From contig QZKU01000113.1 in the NCBI GenBank assembly GCA_003598085.1, positions 1 through 43,129 of the forward strand: a DNA stretch of 43,129 bases, written 5' to 3'. Of this stretch, positions 1-8,924 are shown one piece after another; within the stretch, counting starts at the first letter, position 1, and every line of letters starts with the position of its first letter. A model generated the notes under the pieces. It was not told the DNA's origin. It saw only the letters and a list, made by a program, of their open reading frames with translations, and searched no databases. Both the position numbers and the translations under genes were made by a program. The DNA is from Candidatus Abyssobacteria bacterium SURF_5. GTDB taxonomy: Bacteria > Abyssobacteria > SURF-5.

Positions 1-111
1 CCCTCTGCGACATTGCTCTATTCCTCTTTCACCATAAAAACCCTGTCTTTGTGCCCTTTCACTCACTTCCGAATGTCGGGTTGCGGAATCGCTGCCCGCC
101 TCCTTTTTTTC

Positions 112-141
112 TTGCACCATTTTCCCCTTATCAGATATAAT
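112..141 (+). promoter_or_regulatory. Probable sigma70 promoter of the formate dehydrogenase gene
   Basis: A perfect -10 hexamer TATAAT lies at 136-141. A weak -35 (TTGCAC, 112-117) stands 18 bp upstream. Transcription would start near 148 and leave a leader of about 137 nt before the ATG at 285. The -10 is convincing; the -35 matches the consensus at only three positions, so an activator may be needed. Confidence 0.5.
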
Positions 142-166
142 AAATTCGATTGCGGAGATGCAGCAT

Positions 167-240
167 GAGCCCCCTGGGGGCTCCCGGCGGCTCAAACCGG
201 ATTGAACACCCCGACATAATAATTCAACCTTTCAATCCGG
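167..240 (+). promoter_or_regulatory. Structured 5' leader of the formate dehydrogenase mRNA
   Basis: Two perfect hairpins lie between the predicted transcription start and the ribosome binding site. The first pairs GAGCCCC (167-173) with GGGGCTC (177-183) around a 3-nt loop. The second pairs CCGGATTGAA (197-206) with TTCAATCCGG (231-240) around a 24-nt loop. Such a leader could be an attenuator, a protein site or a metal/cofactor-sensing RNA; no known riboswitch class was recognised by eye. Confidence 0.45.
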
Positions 241-284
241 GGATAACCAGATTGTCTGCCGTAAATCGAAGAGAGGGAGACTCT

Positions 285-3200
285 ATGTCGGTACCGCCCG
301 CGCAACAACAGGAAAAGATACGTGTGAAAGCAACAATCGATGGTCGCCCGGTCTATGCGCAGAGCGACCGGACGATCCTGCAGGTCTGTAAGGAAAACAA
401 TATTCGCATTCCTACTCTTTGCCATGACGAACAATTGAGCCCGATCGCGTCCTGTCAACTGTGCGTTGTCGAACTCGAAGGGCACGGCCTCCTGACTTCG
501 TGCAACACCCGCATCGCTGACGGCATGGTCATCGAAACCCGAAGCGAAAACGTGATCTCCGCCCGCAAGCGCAGCCTCGAGACGCTGCTCGCCGGCCATT
601 ACGGCGATTGCGTCGCCCCCTGCCAGAAAGCGTGCCCGGCGGGCATAGATATTCAAGGATACCTGGCCCTGATCGCGAGAGGAGCGTATGCGGAGGCGGT
701 CGAAGTCATTAAAGAGCGGCTTCCCCTGCCGGGAATCATCGGGCGCGTCTGCCCGCATCCCTGTGAATCCGCCTGCCGCAGAGCACTGGTGGACGACCCA
801 ATCCCCATTTGCGCCCTGAAGAGATTTGCAGCCGACCAGGAACTGGCCGGACCGAATAAATTCGTCCCCAAAATCAAACCCGCTGCCGGAAAGAAAGTGG
901 CCATTGTCGGCGCCGGCCCCGCAGGCTTGTCCGCTGCCTATTACCTGTGCCGCGAAGGGTACGGTGTGTCCCTGTTCGAGGCGCTTCCGAAGGCGGGCGG
1001 CATGCTGCGTTACGGGATTCCGGATTACCGCCTGCCGCAGGATACCCTCGATGGCGAAATCCAGGCCATCGTGGATATGGGAGCTGAAATAAGGACCAGT
1101 CAGGCGCTCGGCAAGGATTTCACGATAGACAGCCTGTTCAAGGACGGCTATGATGCCGTCTTCCTCGCCATCGGCGCTCATAAGAGTTCAACCATGCGCG
1201 TCGACGGCGAGAACCTCGAAGGAGTTTATCCCGGCACCAACTTCCTCCGCTCGGTCGTGCTGGGCGAAACCGTCAACATCGGCAAACGAGTCGCCGTCAT
1301 CGGCGGCGGAAATACCGCGATCGATGCCGCCCGCACATCGCTCCGGCTCGGAGCCGAAGAAGTTACCATCATCTACCGGCGCTCGCGACACGAAATGCCC
1401 GCAACCGATTGGGAGGTCGAAGAGGCCGAGGAAGAAGGAGTAAAACTGCATTTCCTGGCCGCGCCCACCAGGATCGTCGGCGACAACGGGAGAGTTAAGG
1501 CGATTGAATGCACAAAGATGGAGCTCGGCGAGCCGGATAAAAGCGGGCGCCGCAGCCCCCAGCCCCTGAAAGGCTCCGAATTCCTCCTCCCGGTCGACTC
1601 CGTCATCGCCGCAATCGGCCAGAAGCCGGAGTTGGCCCCCATCGACGGCACGAGCGAGATCGCAACCAAGTGGGGAAATATCGTCGCGAATCAGGATACG
1701 CTCGTCACCGATATGAAGGGAGTATTCGCCGGAGGCGATTGCGTCAGTGGCGCCGCTACAGCGGTCCAGGCCATCGCCGCAGGCCGAAGGGCCGCAATGG
1801 CTATCCTTCGCTACTTGAATGGCAAACCGCTGGCTCTCAATGAGATGCCCTTCGAAATCAGCCGGGGCGAATTGTTCGAAGTTAAAGAGCACGATTTCGG
1901 GAAGGAACTTGCCGCCAAAGAGAAACAGCGCCGCCAGAAAATGCCGGCGATTTCTCCAAAGGAACGGATTATCGATTTCCGGCAGGTCGAGCTTGGGTAC
2001 AGCGAAGACGCCGCAATGCGCGAGGCCGCCCGCTGTCTCGAGTGTGGCTGTAAAGCGCAAAATCATTGCGACCTCCGTGATCTCTCCACGGAGTATGGCG
2101 TCGCTTCCCTGAAATCGCCGCAGGATGCCCCGCTCCTGCCGCGCGATCTGGATCACCCCTTCATCGAACGAGACCCCAACAAATGCATCGCCTGCGGGCG
2201 CTGCGTCCGCATTTGCCAGGAGGTCCAAGGTATCGGCGCGCTGAGCCTCAACTACCGCATCACGTCGACCGGCGGAACCGGTCCGCTGCTCGAAACCACA
2301 TGCGTTTCGTGCGGCCTCTGCGTGGCGAGCTGCCCCGTGGGCGCGCTCGAGCCGAAGAAATACCTGAATCCGGCGTACGAAGTCAAAACCGTTTGCCCCT
2401 ATTGCGGAGTCGGCTGCGGCATCTATCTCGGCGTTCGCGGAGGAACCGTCGTCAGCGCAAGAGGAGACGCCGGAAACGCCGTCAACGCGGGCAATCTCTG
2501 CGTGAAGGGCCGGTTCGGACACGACTTCATCCACCATCCCGACCGGCTGAGAAAACCACTCATCAAGAAGAAGGGGAGTTTCGTCGAGGCATCGTGGGAT
2601 GAAGCGCTCGATCTCATCGCCGAAAAATTCTCGCAATACACCGGCGATAGATTTGCAGCCCTCTCGTCGGCCCGATGTACCAACGAAGACAACTATCTCT
2701 TCCAAAAATTTGCGAGGGGGGTGATGGGCACAAACAACGTCGACCATTGTGCCCGCCTCTGACACTCCCCCACTGTGGCCGGTCTGGCCACGGCATTCGG
2801 CAGCGGCGCCATGACCAATTCCATCGGCGAAATCGAACGCGCGGCCTGCATCTTCTCGATCGGCTCCAATACCACCGCCAGCCATCCTGTCATCGGATTG
2901 CGCGTGAAGAAGGCCGTGAGGAACGGCGCCAAACTGATCGTCGCCAACCCGAGAAAGATAGACCTCGTCCGCTTCGCCCATATCTGGCTGCGCCAGCGGC
3001 CCGGCACCGATGTGCCTCTCTTGATGGGCATGATGCGCGTGATAATCGAAGAGAGCCTGTTCGATTCCAGCTTCGTGGAAAACAGATGCGAGGACTTCGA
3101 GGCATTCAAACAATCAGCGCTGGCGTATGACCTCGACGATGTCGAGAAAATTACCGGCGTGCCGAAAGACAAAATCGCCGAGGCCGCCCGCATGTATGCG

Positions 3201-4391
3201 ACCAACGGACCGGCATCGATCCTCTATGCCATGGGCATCACCCAGCACACGCACGGAACCGATAACGTGCTGGCCGTCGCCAATATCTCGATGCTCACCG
3301 GCAACATCGGCAAGGAATCGTCCGGCGTCAATCCGCTGCGCGGGCAGAACAACGTGCAGGGAGCTTGCGATATGGGCGCGCTGCCCAACGTGTTCCCCGG
3401 ATACCAGCAGGTCGCAGACGAGGCATTCCGCGACAAATTCTCAAAAGCGTGGCGAAGCAAGCTCAGCCCAAAGCCGGGATTGACCGTAGTTGAGATGATG
3501 AATGCGGCCGCGCACGAAAAGATTCGGGCGATGTACATCATGGGCGAGAACCCGATGCTCTCCGATCCCGACCTCAACCACGTCCGCGAGGCGCTCAAAG
3601 CTCTCGATTTTCTCGTCGTGCAGGATATCTTCCTGACCGAGACGGCGCAGCTTGCCGACGTGGTCCTGCCGGCCGTAACGTTTGCGGAAAAGGACGGCAC
3701 GTTCACAAATACGGAGCGACGCGTCCAAAGAGTACGGCAGGCGATCCGGCCTGTCGGAAACGCCAAGCCCGACTGGCAGATCATCGCCGAGATCGCCACC
3801 CGTATGGGACGCAAGGACTTCTCGTACGATTCCGCCGAGGAAATCTTCAAAGAACTCGCAAGCCTGACGCCGCAATATGCCGGCATCACCTACGACCGCA
3901 TCGACCGGAACGGTCTCCAATGGCCGTGCCCGACAAAGGAGCATCCCGGCACCATCTTCCTCCATACCGGCCAGTTCAGTCGCGGCAAGGGCAAATTCAC
4001 TCCGCTCCAGTACCGGCCGCCCGCGGAACTCCCCGACGCGGAGTACCCGCTCGTCCTCACCACCGAGCGCAGCCTGTTCCATTACCATACCGGCACGATG
4101 ACGCGCCGCGTCAGCGGCCTCAACGTCATGCGGAAAGAAGAACTCGTCGAGATCAACGCGCGCGACGCTCAAAGCCTCGGCATCGCCGACGGCGAAATGG
4201 TCAGGGTGAAGTCGCGGCGAGGCGAGGTGACCGCGCGCGCGAAAGTCACCGCCGACTCCGCGCCCGGCGAGGTCTCGATGACGTTCCACTTCTCCGAAAG
4301 CCCGACAAACGCGCTCACTAATCCAGCGCTCGACCCGGTCGCCAAGATCCCGGAATACAAGGTCTGCGCCGTCCGCGTCGAGAAGCTGTAA
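285..4391 (+). CDS. fdhA: Selenocysteine formate dehydrogenase alpha subunit fused to NuoG-like and GltD-like electron-entry modules
   Basis: Catalyses formate oxidation or CO2 reduction at a Mo/W-bis-MGD site. Read with TGA 2760-2762 as selenocysteine, it is 1368 aa with Sec826 in the context DHCARL-U-HSPTVAG, the classic Fdh active-site motif. Domains in order: a 2Fe-2S domain (Cys46, 57, 60, 73); a GltD/NfnB-like flavoprotein of about residues 100-520 with dinucleotide motifs VAIVGAGPAG (205) and VAVIGGGNTA (337); a Cys-rich segment CLECGC; two 4Fe-4S motifs (634-644, 673-684); the molybdopterin Fe4S4 motif (Cys704, 707, 711, 739); then the MopB body and a C-terminal molydopterin-dinucleotide-binding domain. 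ATG 285 is chosen because GAGAGGGAGA precedes it; upstream frame extension would run through the leader hairpins. The fusion suggests soluble NAD(P)H- or ferredoxin-linked electron exchange (inference). Conventional gene calling would split it at the TGA. Confidence 0.95.
2760..2793 (+). promoter_or_regulatory. Bacterial SECIS element at the Sec codon
   Basis: The in-frame TGA (2760-2762) is followed by a hairpin pairing GTGGCC (2775-2780) with GGCCAC (2786-2791), extended by two more pairs (one a T-G wobble), around the loop GGTCT (2781-2785). The loop GGUCU and its start 18 nt after the UGA are the same as in the E. coli fdhF SECIS as I recall it. SelB binding to this loop would direct Sec insertion. 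The reading frame stays open on both sides with uninterrupted Fdh homology. Confidence 0.93.
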
Positions 4392-4403
4392 GAGATTAAG
4401 ACC

Positions 4404-4437
4404 TGCGGGGACACGATTCCGATCATGTCCCCGCAGC
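4404..4437 (+). terminator. Strong hairpin after fdhA
   Basis: A perfect 11-bp stem pairs CTGCGGGGACA (4404-4414) with TGTCCCCGCAG (4427-4437), twelve bases after the fdhA stop codon. No T-tract follows, so it may be a 3' stabiliser or a Rho-assisted rather than an intrinsic terminator. Confidence 0.55.
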
Positions 4438-4615
4438 TATTCCCGCTTCAGACAGTGTCCACAGATTACGTTGATTTCCTCACCGCTTTTTTCTATTGCG
4501 AATGTCTCAAATTCCGGAAACAGGCAATGGTTCTTTCTCCGAAGGAAGCATTGCAGGGAAGAAAATAAATGTCATATTTAAACGATAGTTAGGATTCGGA
4601 AAACGGAGGTGACTT

Positions 4616-4825
4616 ATGAAAGTCAGCGCCAGAAATCTGTTGAAGGGAAAGGTATCCAGAGTTACAATGGGAGCCGTAAACGCGGAGATTGAAATCGAAC
4701 TGGGCGACGGCCAGAAAGTGGTATCAATCATCACAATCAATTCCGCAAAAAAACTCGGCCTGGAGGTGGGAAAAGAAGCATATGCGATGATTAAAGCCTC
4801 CAGTGTCATGGTGGCGGTCGATTAA
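4616..4825 (+). CDS. Molbindin-type molybdate/tungstate-binding protein (single TOBE/Mop domain)
   Basis: A 69-aa protein matching the length and pattern of free-standing Mop/TOBE proteins: it opens MKVSARNLLKGKVSRV, continues with a GAVNAEIEIEL strand and ends KASSVMVAVD. Molbindins form hexameric rings that store molybdate or tungstate oxyanions in the cytoplasm. The ATG is set by a very good Shine-Dalgarno sequence (GGAGGTGA, about 5 nt upstream). It lies 225 bp after the formate dehydrogenase gene, which needs Mo or W, so metal supply to that enzyme is the likely role (inference). Confidence 0.9.
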   Translation: MKVSARNLLKGKVSRVTMGAVNAEIEIELGDGQKVVSIITINSAKKLGLEVGKEAYAMIKASSVMVAVD

Positions 4826-4903
4826 TACGATGCCCACGGTTTATACCCCGGGGGGATACGATGTTCTTTCTTCTTGAACTTTTTCACTGCTGTCCAGGAT
4901 AAC

Positions 4904-4950
4904 TGCAACATGGCCTTTTTGATTCTCAAAAACCCATGTGTTATAAGGCC
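4904..4950. repeat. Left arm of a 47-bp inverted repeat bracketing the A-B-A-B-B cluster
   Basis: Read as the reverse complement, this segment matches 13801-13846 at about 41 of 47 positions with a single-base gap. The core GATTCTCAAAAACCCAT is identical. The two copies face each other 8.9 kb apart and enclose the five-gene propeller/ankyrin cluster. Confidence 0.75.
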
Positions 4951-4992
4951 GATCAGAGTGACTAATTTGAGATTGTTTTTATAAGAGCTTTT

Positions 4993-5105
4993 TTCACCGC
5001 GAAGACGCGAAGAGCGCAGAGAAAGACAATGCACAACAAGACCTCTTAAATACTCCTTTTATTCCATCTTTGCGGCCTCTGCGCCTTTGCGCCTTTGCGG
5101 TTGAA
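4993..5105. repeat. Inverted pair of a dispersed 'CCGCAAAGACGCAAAG'-type repeat
   Basis: Positions 4993-5025 (ttcaccgcgaagacgcg...) and 5068-5105 (...gcgcctttgcggttgaa) are imperfect inverted copies of each other, about 33-38 bases each. This sequence style recurs in intergenic regions of many environmental bacterial genomes (recalled, not searched). It could fold into a long imperfect hairpin. Confidence 0.6.
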
Positions 5106-5202
5106 TGAATTTCAGAATCCACCGACAGTTTTTCGAAATCGAAAAGCTGTTTTGGAAAACCGGGCTCCCAATTCCGGACCCCCTCCGATCTCGGTAAAAC
5201 AT

Positions 5203-5231
5203 TTGACATCGGTTATCTGTAGTGATATTAT
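5203..5231 (+). promoter_or_regulatory. Sigma70 promoter of the propeller/ankyrin cluster
   Basis: TTGACA (5203-5208), a 17-bp spacer, and TATTAT (5226-5231) match the consensus at 11 of 12 positions with ideal spacing. The start site would be near 5238, about 108 nt before the ATG at 5346. It is the only clear promoter found before the five same-strand genes. Confidence 0.8.
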
Positions 5232-5345
5232 TATCGACTAAGGAAACGATTCAGAAAAGGAGACAGGCAATCTCTCACCAGTAAGAAAACATTCTATATT
5301 CAGCGCCCGCAGTTCTTTTTCGGCTTCCGAAGGAGGGGAATCTTC

Positions 5346-7643
5346 ATGAAAACTCCGAGCGCCGGAAAGATTTTCAGGAACCTGCTGCTTGGACTCGGCG
5401 CAGTGCTGGCCCTGCTGGTTATTTCCACCCTCATCTTCACGCACTTCTATTTCAAGCGAACCTTCTCGCATCAGATCAACGGCGTCGTCATTCGCTGCTC
5501 TGACGGTATCCTCCGGAAATCCGCCGCCGATTGGGAGCCGCTGCATCCGGGAGATAATATAGCGCCGGGCATGCGCATTCGGATGCCGGTGGGGCGCCGG
5601 TCTCTCCTGTCGTTCAGCGGCATCCGGCTCTTGACGGACGGGCCGGCTGAGATTTCTATCAGGAACATCCGCAGTTTTTCGATTCAGAGCGGCACTATCG
5701 CTGTCGCTGCGGGATCGGTAGCGGAGACGCCCGAAATATTCTGCGGCGCAGGATGCGTAAAGATGTCTGATTCCGTCATGAGACTTGCAGCCGAACCGCC
5801 AACCCTCGCTTGTGTAACCGGCAAAGCCATCCTCACGGCGAACGGAGCACAGTATATGCTCGAGCCGGGCTCGCAGGCCGATCTCTCCGGCCAGCAACCG
5901 TCGCTCACGTCTTCTCAACTAGATGACCCCTTTAAACGGTTGAAAGTGTCAACGCTCGACCGGATTCGAAACCGGTTTGAAGAGGTGCTGGCGAAATACG
6001 CGCGGGCGCAAGAGAAATTCCAGTCTGCGCGCGCTCAGCGCCCCAATATCTGCACCGGCGGTTTCTTCGCCGATGGATTGCAGTTCGCTTCATACCTGCG
6101 GCCGCGGCCATTTCTGCTGGCTCAGCGCGATGCGGCCGCCGTTGCCGATTACTACGACAACATCTTTGCGCCAGGCAACCGCTCGATTTCCATTGGAAAA
6201 CAAAAGGCCATCCCGCTCACTCCCCACTTCGGCTCGAGTTGGCCGATGTGGTCGCACGACGGCTCGATGGTCGCGTTCATCGAGGCCAGCGTCTACGCCT
6301 GGCAGGCGCGGGTGCGGGTAGCCCGGCTCGACGACCTCGATCATCCGTGGGATATCTCGCAGGACCACGACGATGTGCTTTCGTTCTTCCCCATCGCGTG
6401 GGCGCCTGATAACCGCCACGTGCTCTTCATGGTCCCGGACAGCGTGAATCCCGACCCGAACGCGAGCATCCTGTGGGAAGGTCCATACCACATCATGATC
6501 GCGCCCATCGATCCGGCTGAAGGGCCGCTCCGCGAGTTCGAAAGCCCGTTCAGCGACCTTCCCATTTCCCTTCCGCTGCCGATTGGAAAAACCATTTCAC
6601 CCGTTATAATAAATTTGCCGTGGGGCGACGCGCTGCTCTGCGCCAACTGGGGCAACCTGGCGTACATCCCGATTGAACCCGACGGCCAGGCCGTCGCGGG
6701 CGCGCCCGGATTGTTCCTCACGAACTTCAACCCGCGAAAAGATTTTATCGCCGGCGGCATCTGGTCGCCGTCGGGAAGCAAGATCCTGTTTGCGGCCGCT
6801 GAGGATTTACGGTTCGATAACGGCGACGTGTTTATCTTGAATGATGTCGAGGATATCCTTGACGGTCTCGCCCTGCCCCCGCGCACGCTCGATGACCCGC
6901 GCATCAAAAGAGTCGCGTCCTCAAAGAATTTTCAAATTCCCGGCAGCTTCTCGTATGACGAATCGCTCGTGTTCTTCCAGGAAGACGTGAATGGCGCCTG
7001 GACCGCCTGGTATCCTGCCCTTTTACTCAATTGTGATTTCGATCTTTTCTACGCCGACGCCCGGCCCGATCAGCCGAGCAAATTCACCCAAATCCATCTG
7101 CCCGGTAATCAGATGTTCCTGCGGCTGTCGCCCGAGGGCAACCGCGTCGCCTACTCGTACGCCAACCACCCCGACTATGAGCTTCGTGTGGTCTCCTTCG
7201 ATATCGAGGCCGATATGGATACGGATCTCGGCGGCGTCCTCATCGACAACAGCGGCACGACCCTCATCGTTCCGCCGGGCGCCCTCGAAGAAAACTTCAA
7301 GGTCAAGATCAGCACTCCGTTCACCATCGAAGAAGAGGCCGAGGTGATGCCGGGCGAAACTCCTCTGTTCGCGATGAGGATGCTCGATGCGCAGGGACTG
7401 GAAAAACCCAAGTTCATCGAGCCGATGACTCTCACCATCAGGTACACCGACGACGAGGTTGCCGGTCTGGATGAAGGCATGCTTGAGATTTACTACTACG
7501 ATGAAAGCGATCCGGCGCATCCCGCATGGGTGCCCCTCGGCGGAACGGTCGATCCCGAGCATAACGAGATCACCATCGACATTCAACATTTCTCATCGTT
7601 CTCAGTCGGCTTGAAAAATAACTTACACGCTGTCAGGGAGTGA
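5346..7643 (+). CDS. Membrane-anchored FecR-like / beta-propeller / ZU5-like protein (A1)
   Basis: A 765-aa protein of unknown function. An N-terminal signal anchor (about residues 12-35) precedes a FecR-like domain (about 45-130; pattern VIRCSDG, W..L.PGD...G.RIRMP, LLSFSG). A charged helix (about 200-230) leads to a TolB/PD40-type propeller with blades PMWSHDGSMVAF, IAWAPDNRHVLFM, GIWSPSGSKILFA, FSYDESLVFF and LRLSPEGNRVAYS. The last 150 residues (GGVLIDNSG, VPPGALEENFKVKI, ending HFSSFSVG) resemble a ZU5-like beta sandwich. The ATG follows GGAGGGG. Most of the protein is predicted to be extracytoplasmic. The paralogue at 8925 has the same architecture. A role in envelope sensing or surface binding is inference. 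Confidence 0.88.
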   Translation: MKTPSAGKIFRNLLLGLGAVLALLVISTLIFTHFYFKRTFSHQINGVVIRCSDGILRKSAADWEPLHPGDNIAPGMRIRMPVGRRSLLSFSGIRLLTDGPAEISIRNIRSFSIQSGTIAVAAGSVAETPEIFCGAGCVKMSDSVMRLAAEPPTLACVTGKAILTANGAQYMLEPGSQADLSGQQPSLTSSQLDDPFKRLKVSTLDRIRNRFEEVLAKYARAQEKFQSARAQRPNICTGGFFADGLQFASYLRPRPFLLAQRDAAAVADYYDNIFAPGNRSISIGKQKAIPLTPHFGSSWPMWSHDGSMVAFIEASVYAWQARVRVARLDDLDHPWDISQDHDDVLSFFPIAWAPDNRHVLFMVPDSVNPDPNASILWEGPYHIMIAPIDPAEGPLREFESPFSDLPISLPLPIGKTISPVIINLPWGDALLCANWGNLAYIPIEPDGQAVAGAPGLFLTNFNPRKDFIAGGIWSPSGSKILFAAAEDLRFDNGDVFILNDVEDILDGLALPPRTLDDPRIKRVASSKNFQIPGSFSYDESLVFFQEDVNGAWTAWYPALLLNCDFDLFYADARPDQPSKFTQIHLPGNQMFLRLSPEGNRVAYSYANHPDYELRVVSFDIEADMDTDLGGVLIDNSGTTLIVPPGALEENFKVKISTPFTIEEEAEVMPGETPLFAMRMLDAQGLEKPKFIEPMTLTIRYTDDEVAGLDEGMLEIYYYDESDPAHPAWVPLGGTVDPEHNEITIDIQHFSSFSVGLKNNLHAVRE

Positions 7644-7765
7644 CTCCATTTGGGGCCCGAGTTCATACACGAAGCTCCGCATTGTAGGTTCCGACAGGCG
7701 GGTTCCTGAAGACAAGATCAACGTCGTCGGACTTGTTTTCTGTCTTCAGCTTGCGGGAGGAAAAA

Positions 7766-8857
7766 ATGGATGGAAATGAAACCCCTAAAACATCAATACT
7801 CGTTCTGGTCCTCTCGATAATCGGTCTTCTTCTTGGAGTACTTGCCTTCCTGCTTGCTGGAGCCGCTCTTGCTGCTTTCGTTGCCGCAAGCGTCCTTCCT
7901 TCTGAAGTCCTCGCTCCTCTCGCAGGAATACTTTCGACAATTAAATATTCTTCCTACGCCGCAGCGTCATTGACGCTCGGACTCGGGCTGGCGGCCGTCT
8001 TTCTCGCATGTATCAAGAAGACTCGCAAGGCTTTGCCTTTTGCCGTCGTCGTACTTGCCTTCATTTCAATTGCGCTGTCTCTTACAGGAAGATACTTGAA
8101 GATATTTCCTGTAAAGACAGCCAATGCGGGCATGGGTCAAATGTTTATGATGGACGATGACGCATCAATAACACGAGCCGCACGGACGCCGTTGATGAAA
8201 GCGGCCAAGGCAGGCAAAACGGAGGAAGTCGCCCGCTTATTGCAGGAAGGGGCAAACCCGCTCGAAAATGCTTCTAACGGCTGGACCGCGTGTAGCTTTG
8301 CAGTCCGTGACGGTCACATGGAAACAGTAAAAGTTTTTCTGCTTGAAGACGCAATCGCAAACGACAAATCCTGTCTTGGCGATTTGCTGAATATGGCAAC
8401 CGACTATGACCATACCGACATCTCTCGATTGCTGCTGAAATATGATGCCGACCTGGAAAAAAAATCTTCTTTCGGAGGGACTGCCTTGATGCATGCGGTC
8501 GATCATGACAATGAGGAAATCGTCGGATTACTCCTTGAGAAAGGGGCAGACGTCAACGCAGCCAATTTTACCGGTTGGACGGTATTGATGATGGCCGCTT
8601 ATGTAGGGAATACCGATACGATTGCCAAGTTGCTGAACCGAGGCGCCGACATAAACGCCCGGGGTTTCATCCGTGGCGCTACTGCCCTCATGGCGGCGTG
8701 TGAGGGCGGACAGATTGAGGCCGTTAAACTGCTCCTCTCGAGGGGAGCTGATATGAATATGAGGGATAACGAAGGTCGCACGGCCTTGGCCTGGGCTGGT
8801 TATTCCGGGAATATAGACATCGTCAGACTGCTTCAAAGCGAAGGAGCGGCACAATAA
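7766..8857 (+). CDS. Multi-pass membrane protein with ankyrin repeats (B1)
   Basis: A 363-aa protein. Three hydrophobic segments occupy roughly residues 11-45, 60-85 and 92-112. From about residue 145 there is an ankyrin domain of about seven repeats with typical hallmarks (TPLMKAAKAGKTEEVARLL, GADVNAANFTGWTVLMMAA, GADINARG, GADMNMRDNEGRTALAWA). The second to third repeats carry an unusual insertion, ANDKSCLGDLL, which is conserved in B2 and B3. Start ATG 7766 is chosen over an upstream in-frame ATG because GGGAGGA lies 5 nt before it. It lies 122 bp after A1. Ankyrin domains mediate protein-protein contacts; the partner is unknown. Confidence 0.88.
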   Translation: MDGNETPKTSILVLVLSIIGLLLGVLAFLLAGAALAAFVAASVLPSEVLAPLAGILSTIKYSSYAAASLTLGLGLAAVFLACIKKTRKALPFAVVVLAFISIALSLTGRYLKIFPVKTANAGMGQMFMMDDDASITRAARTPLMKAAKAGKTEEVARLLQEGANPLENASNGWTACSFAVRDGHMETVKVFLLEDAIANDKSCLGDLLNMATDYDHTDISRLLLKYDADLEKKSSFGGTALMHAVDHDNEEIVGLLLEKGADVNAANFTGWTVLMMAAYVGNTDTIAKLLNRGADINARGFIRGATALMAACEGGQIEAVKLLLSRGADMNMRDNEGRTALAWAGYSGNIDIVRLLQSEGAAQ

Positions 8858-8924
8858 TCCTGTTTTTTGAAGAACATCACCTTCTGTTAGCGCGAAAAAT
8901 GGCGCCATTAAAGGAGAGTCGGGC

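Larger units (their letters stand above)
4826..5345. other. Intergenic region with repeats and a promoter, no gene
   Basis: This 520-base gap holds one arm of a long inverted repeat (4904-4950), a dispersed GC-type inverted pair (4993-5105) and a strong promoter (5203-5231). No convincing coding sequence is present; short minus-strand frames here have no ribosome binding site or family resemblance. Confidence 0.7.

Noticed and set aside
150-284. N-terminal extension of the formate dehydrogenase from TTG 150
   Set aside because: It would run through the two leader hairpins, has no ribosome binding site and no homology; ATG 285 has GAGAGGGAGA upstream.
1188-3113. Long minus-strand open frame opposite fdhA
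   Set aside because: It is a GC-rich shadow of the real gene; composition is atypical, there is no family resemblance and it crosses the SECIS.
2775-4391. A separate molybdopterin oxidoreductase gene starting after the TGA
   Set aside because: The frame is continuous with the upstream gene, the TGA is at the catalytic Sec position and a SECIS follows; no start signal exists at 2775.
4993-5105. Possible CRISPR-like or tRNA structure in the repeat pair
   Set aside because: There are only two inverted copies without regular spacers, and no cloverleaf or CCA end; no CRISPR array or tRNA was seen anywhere in the window.
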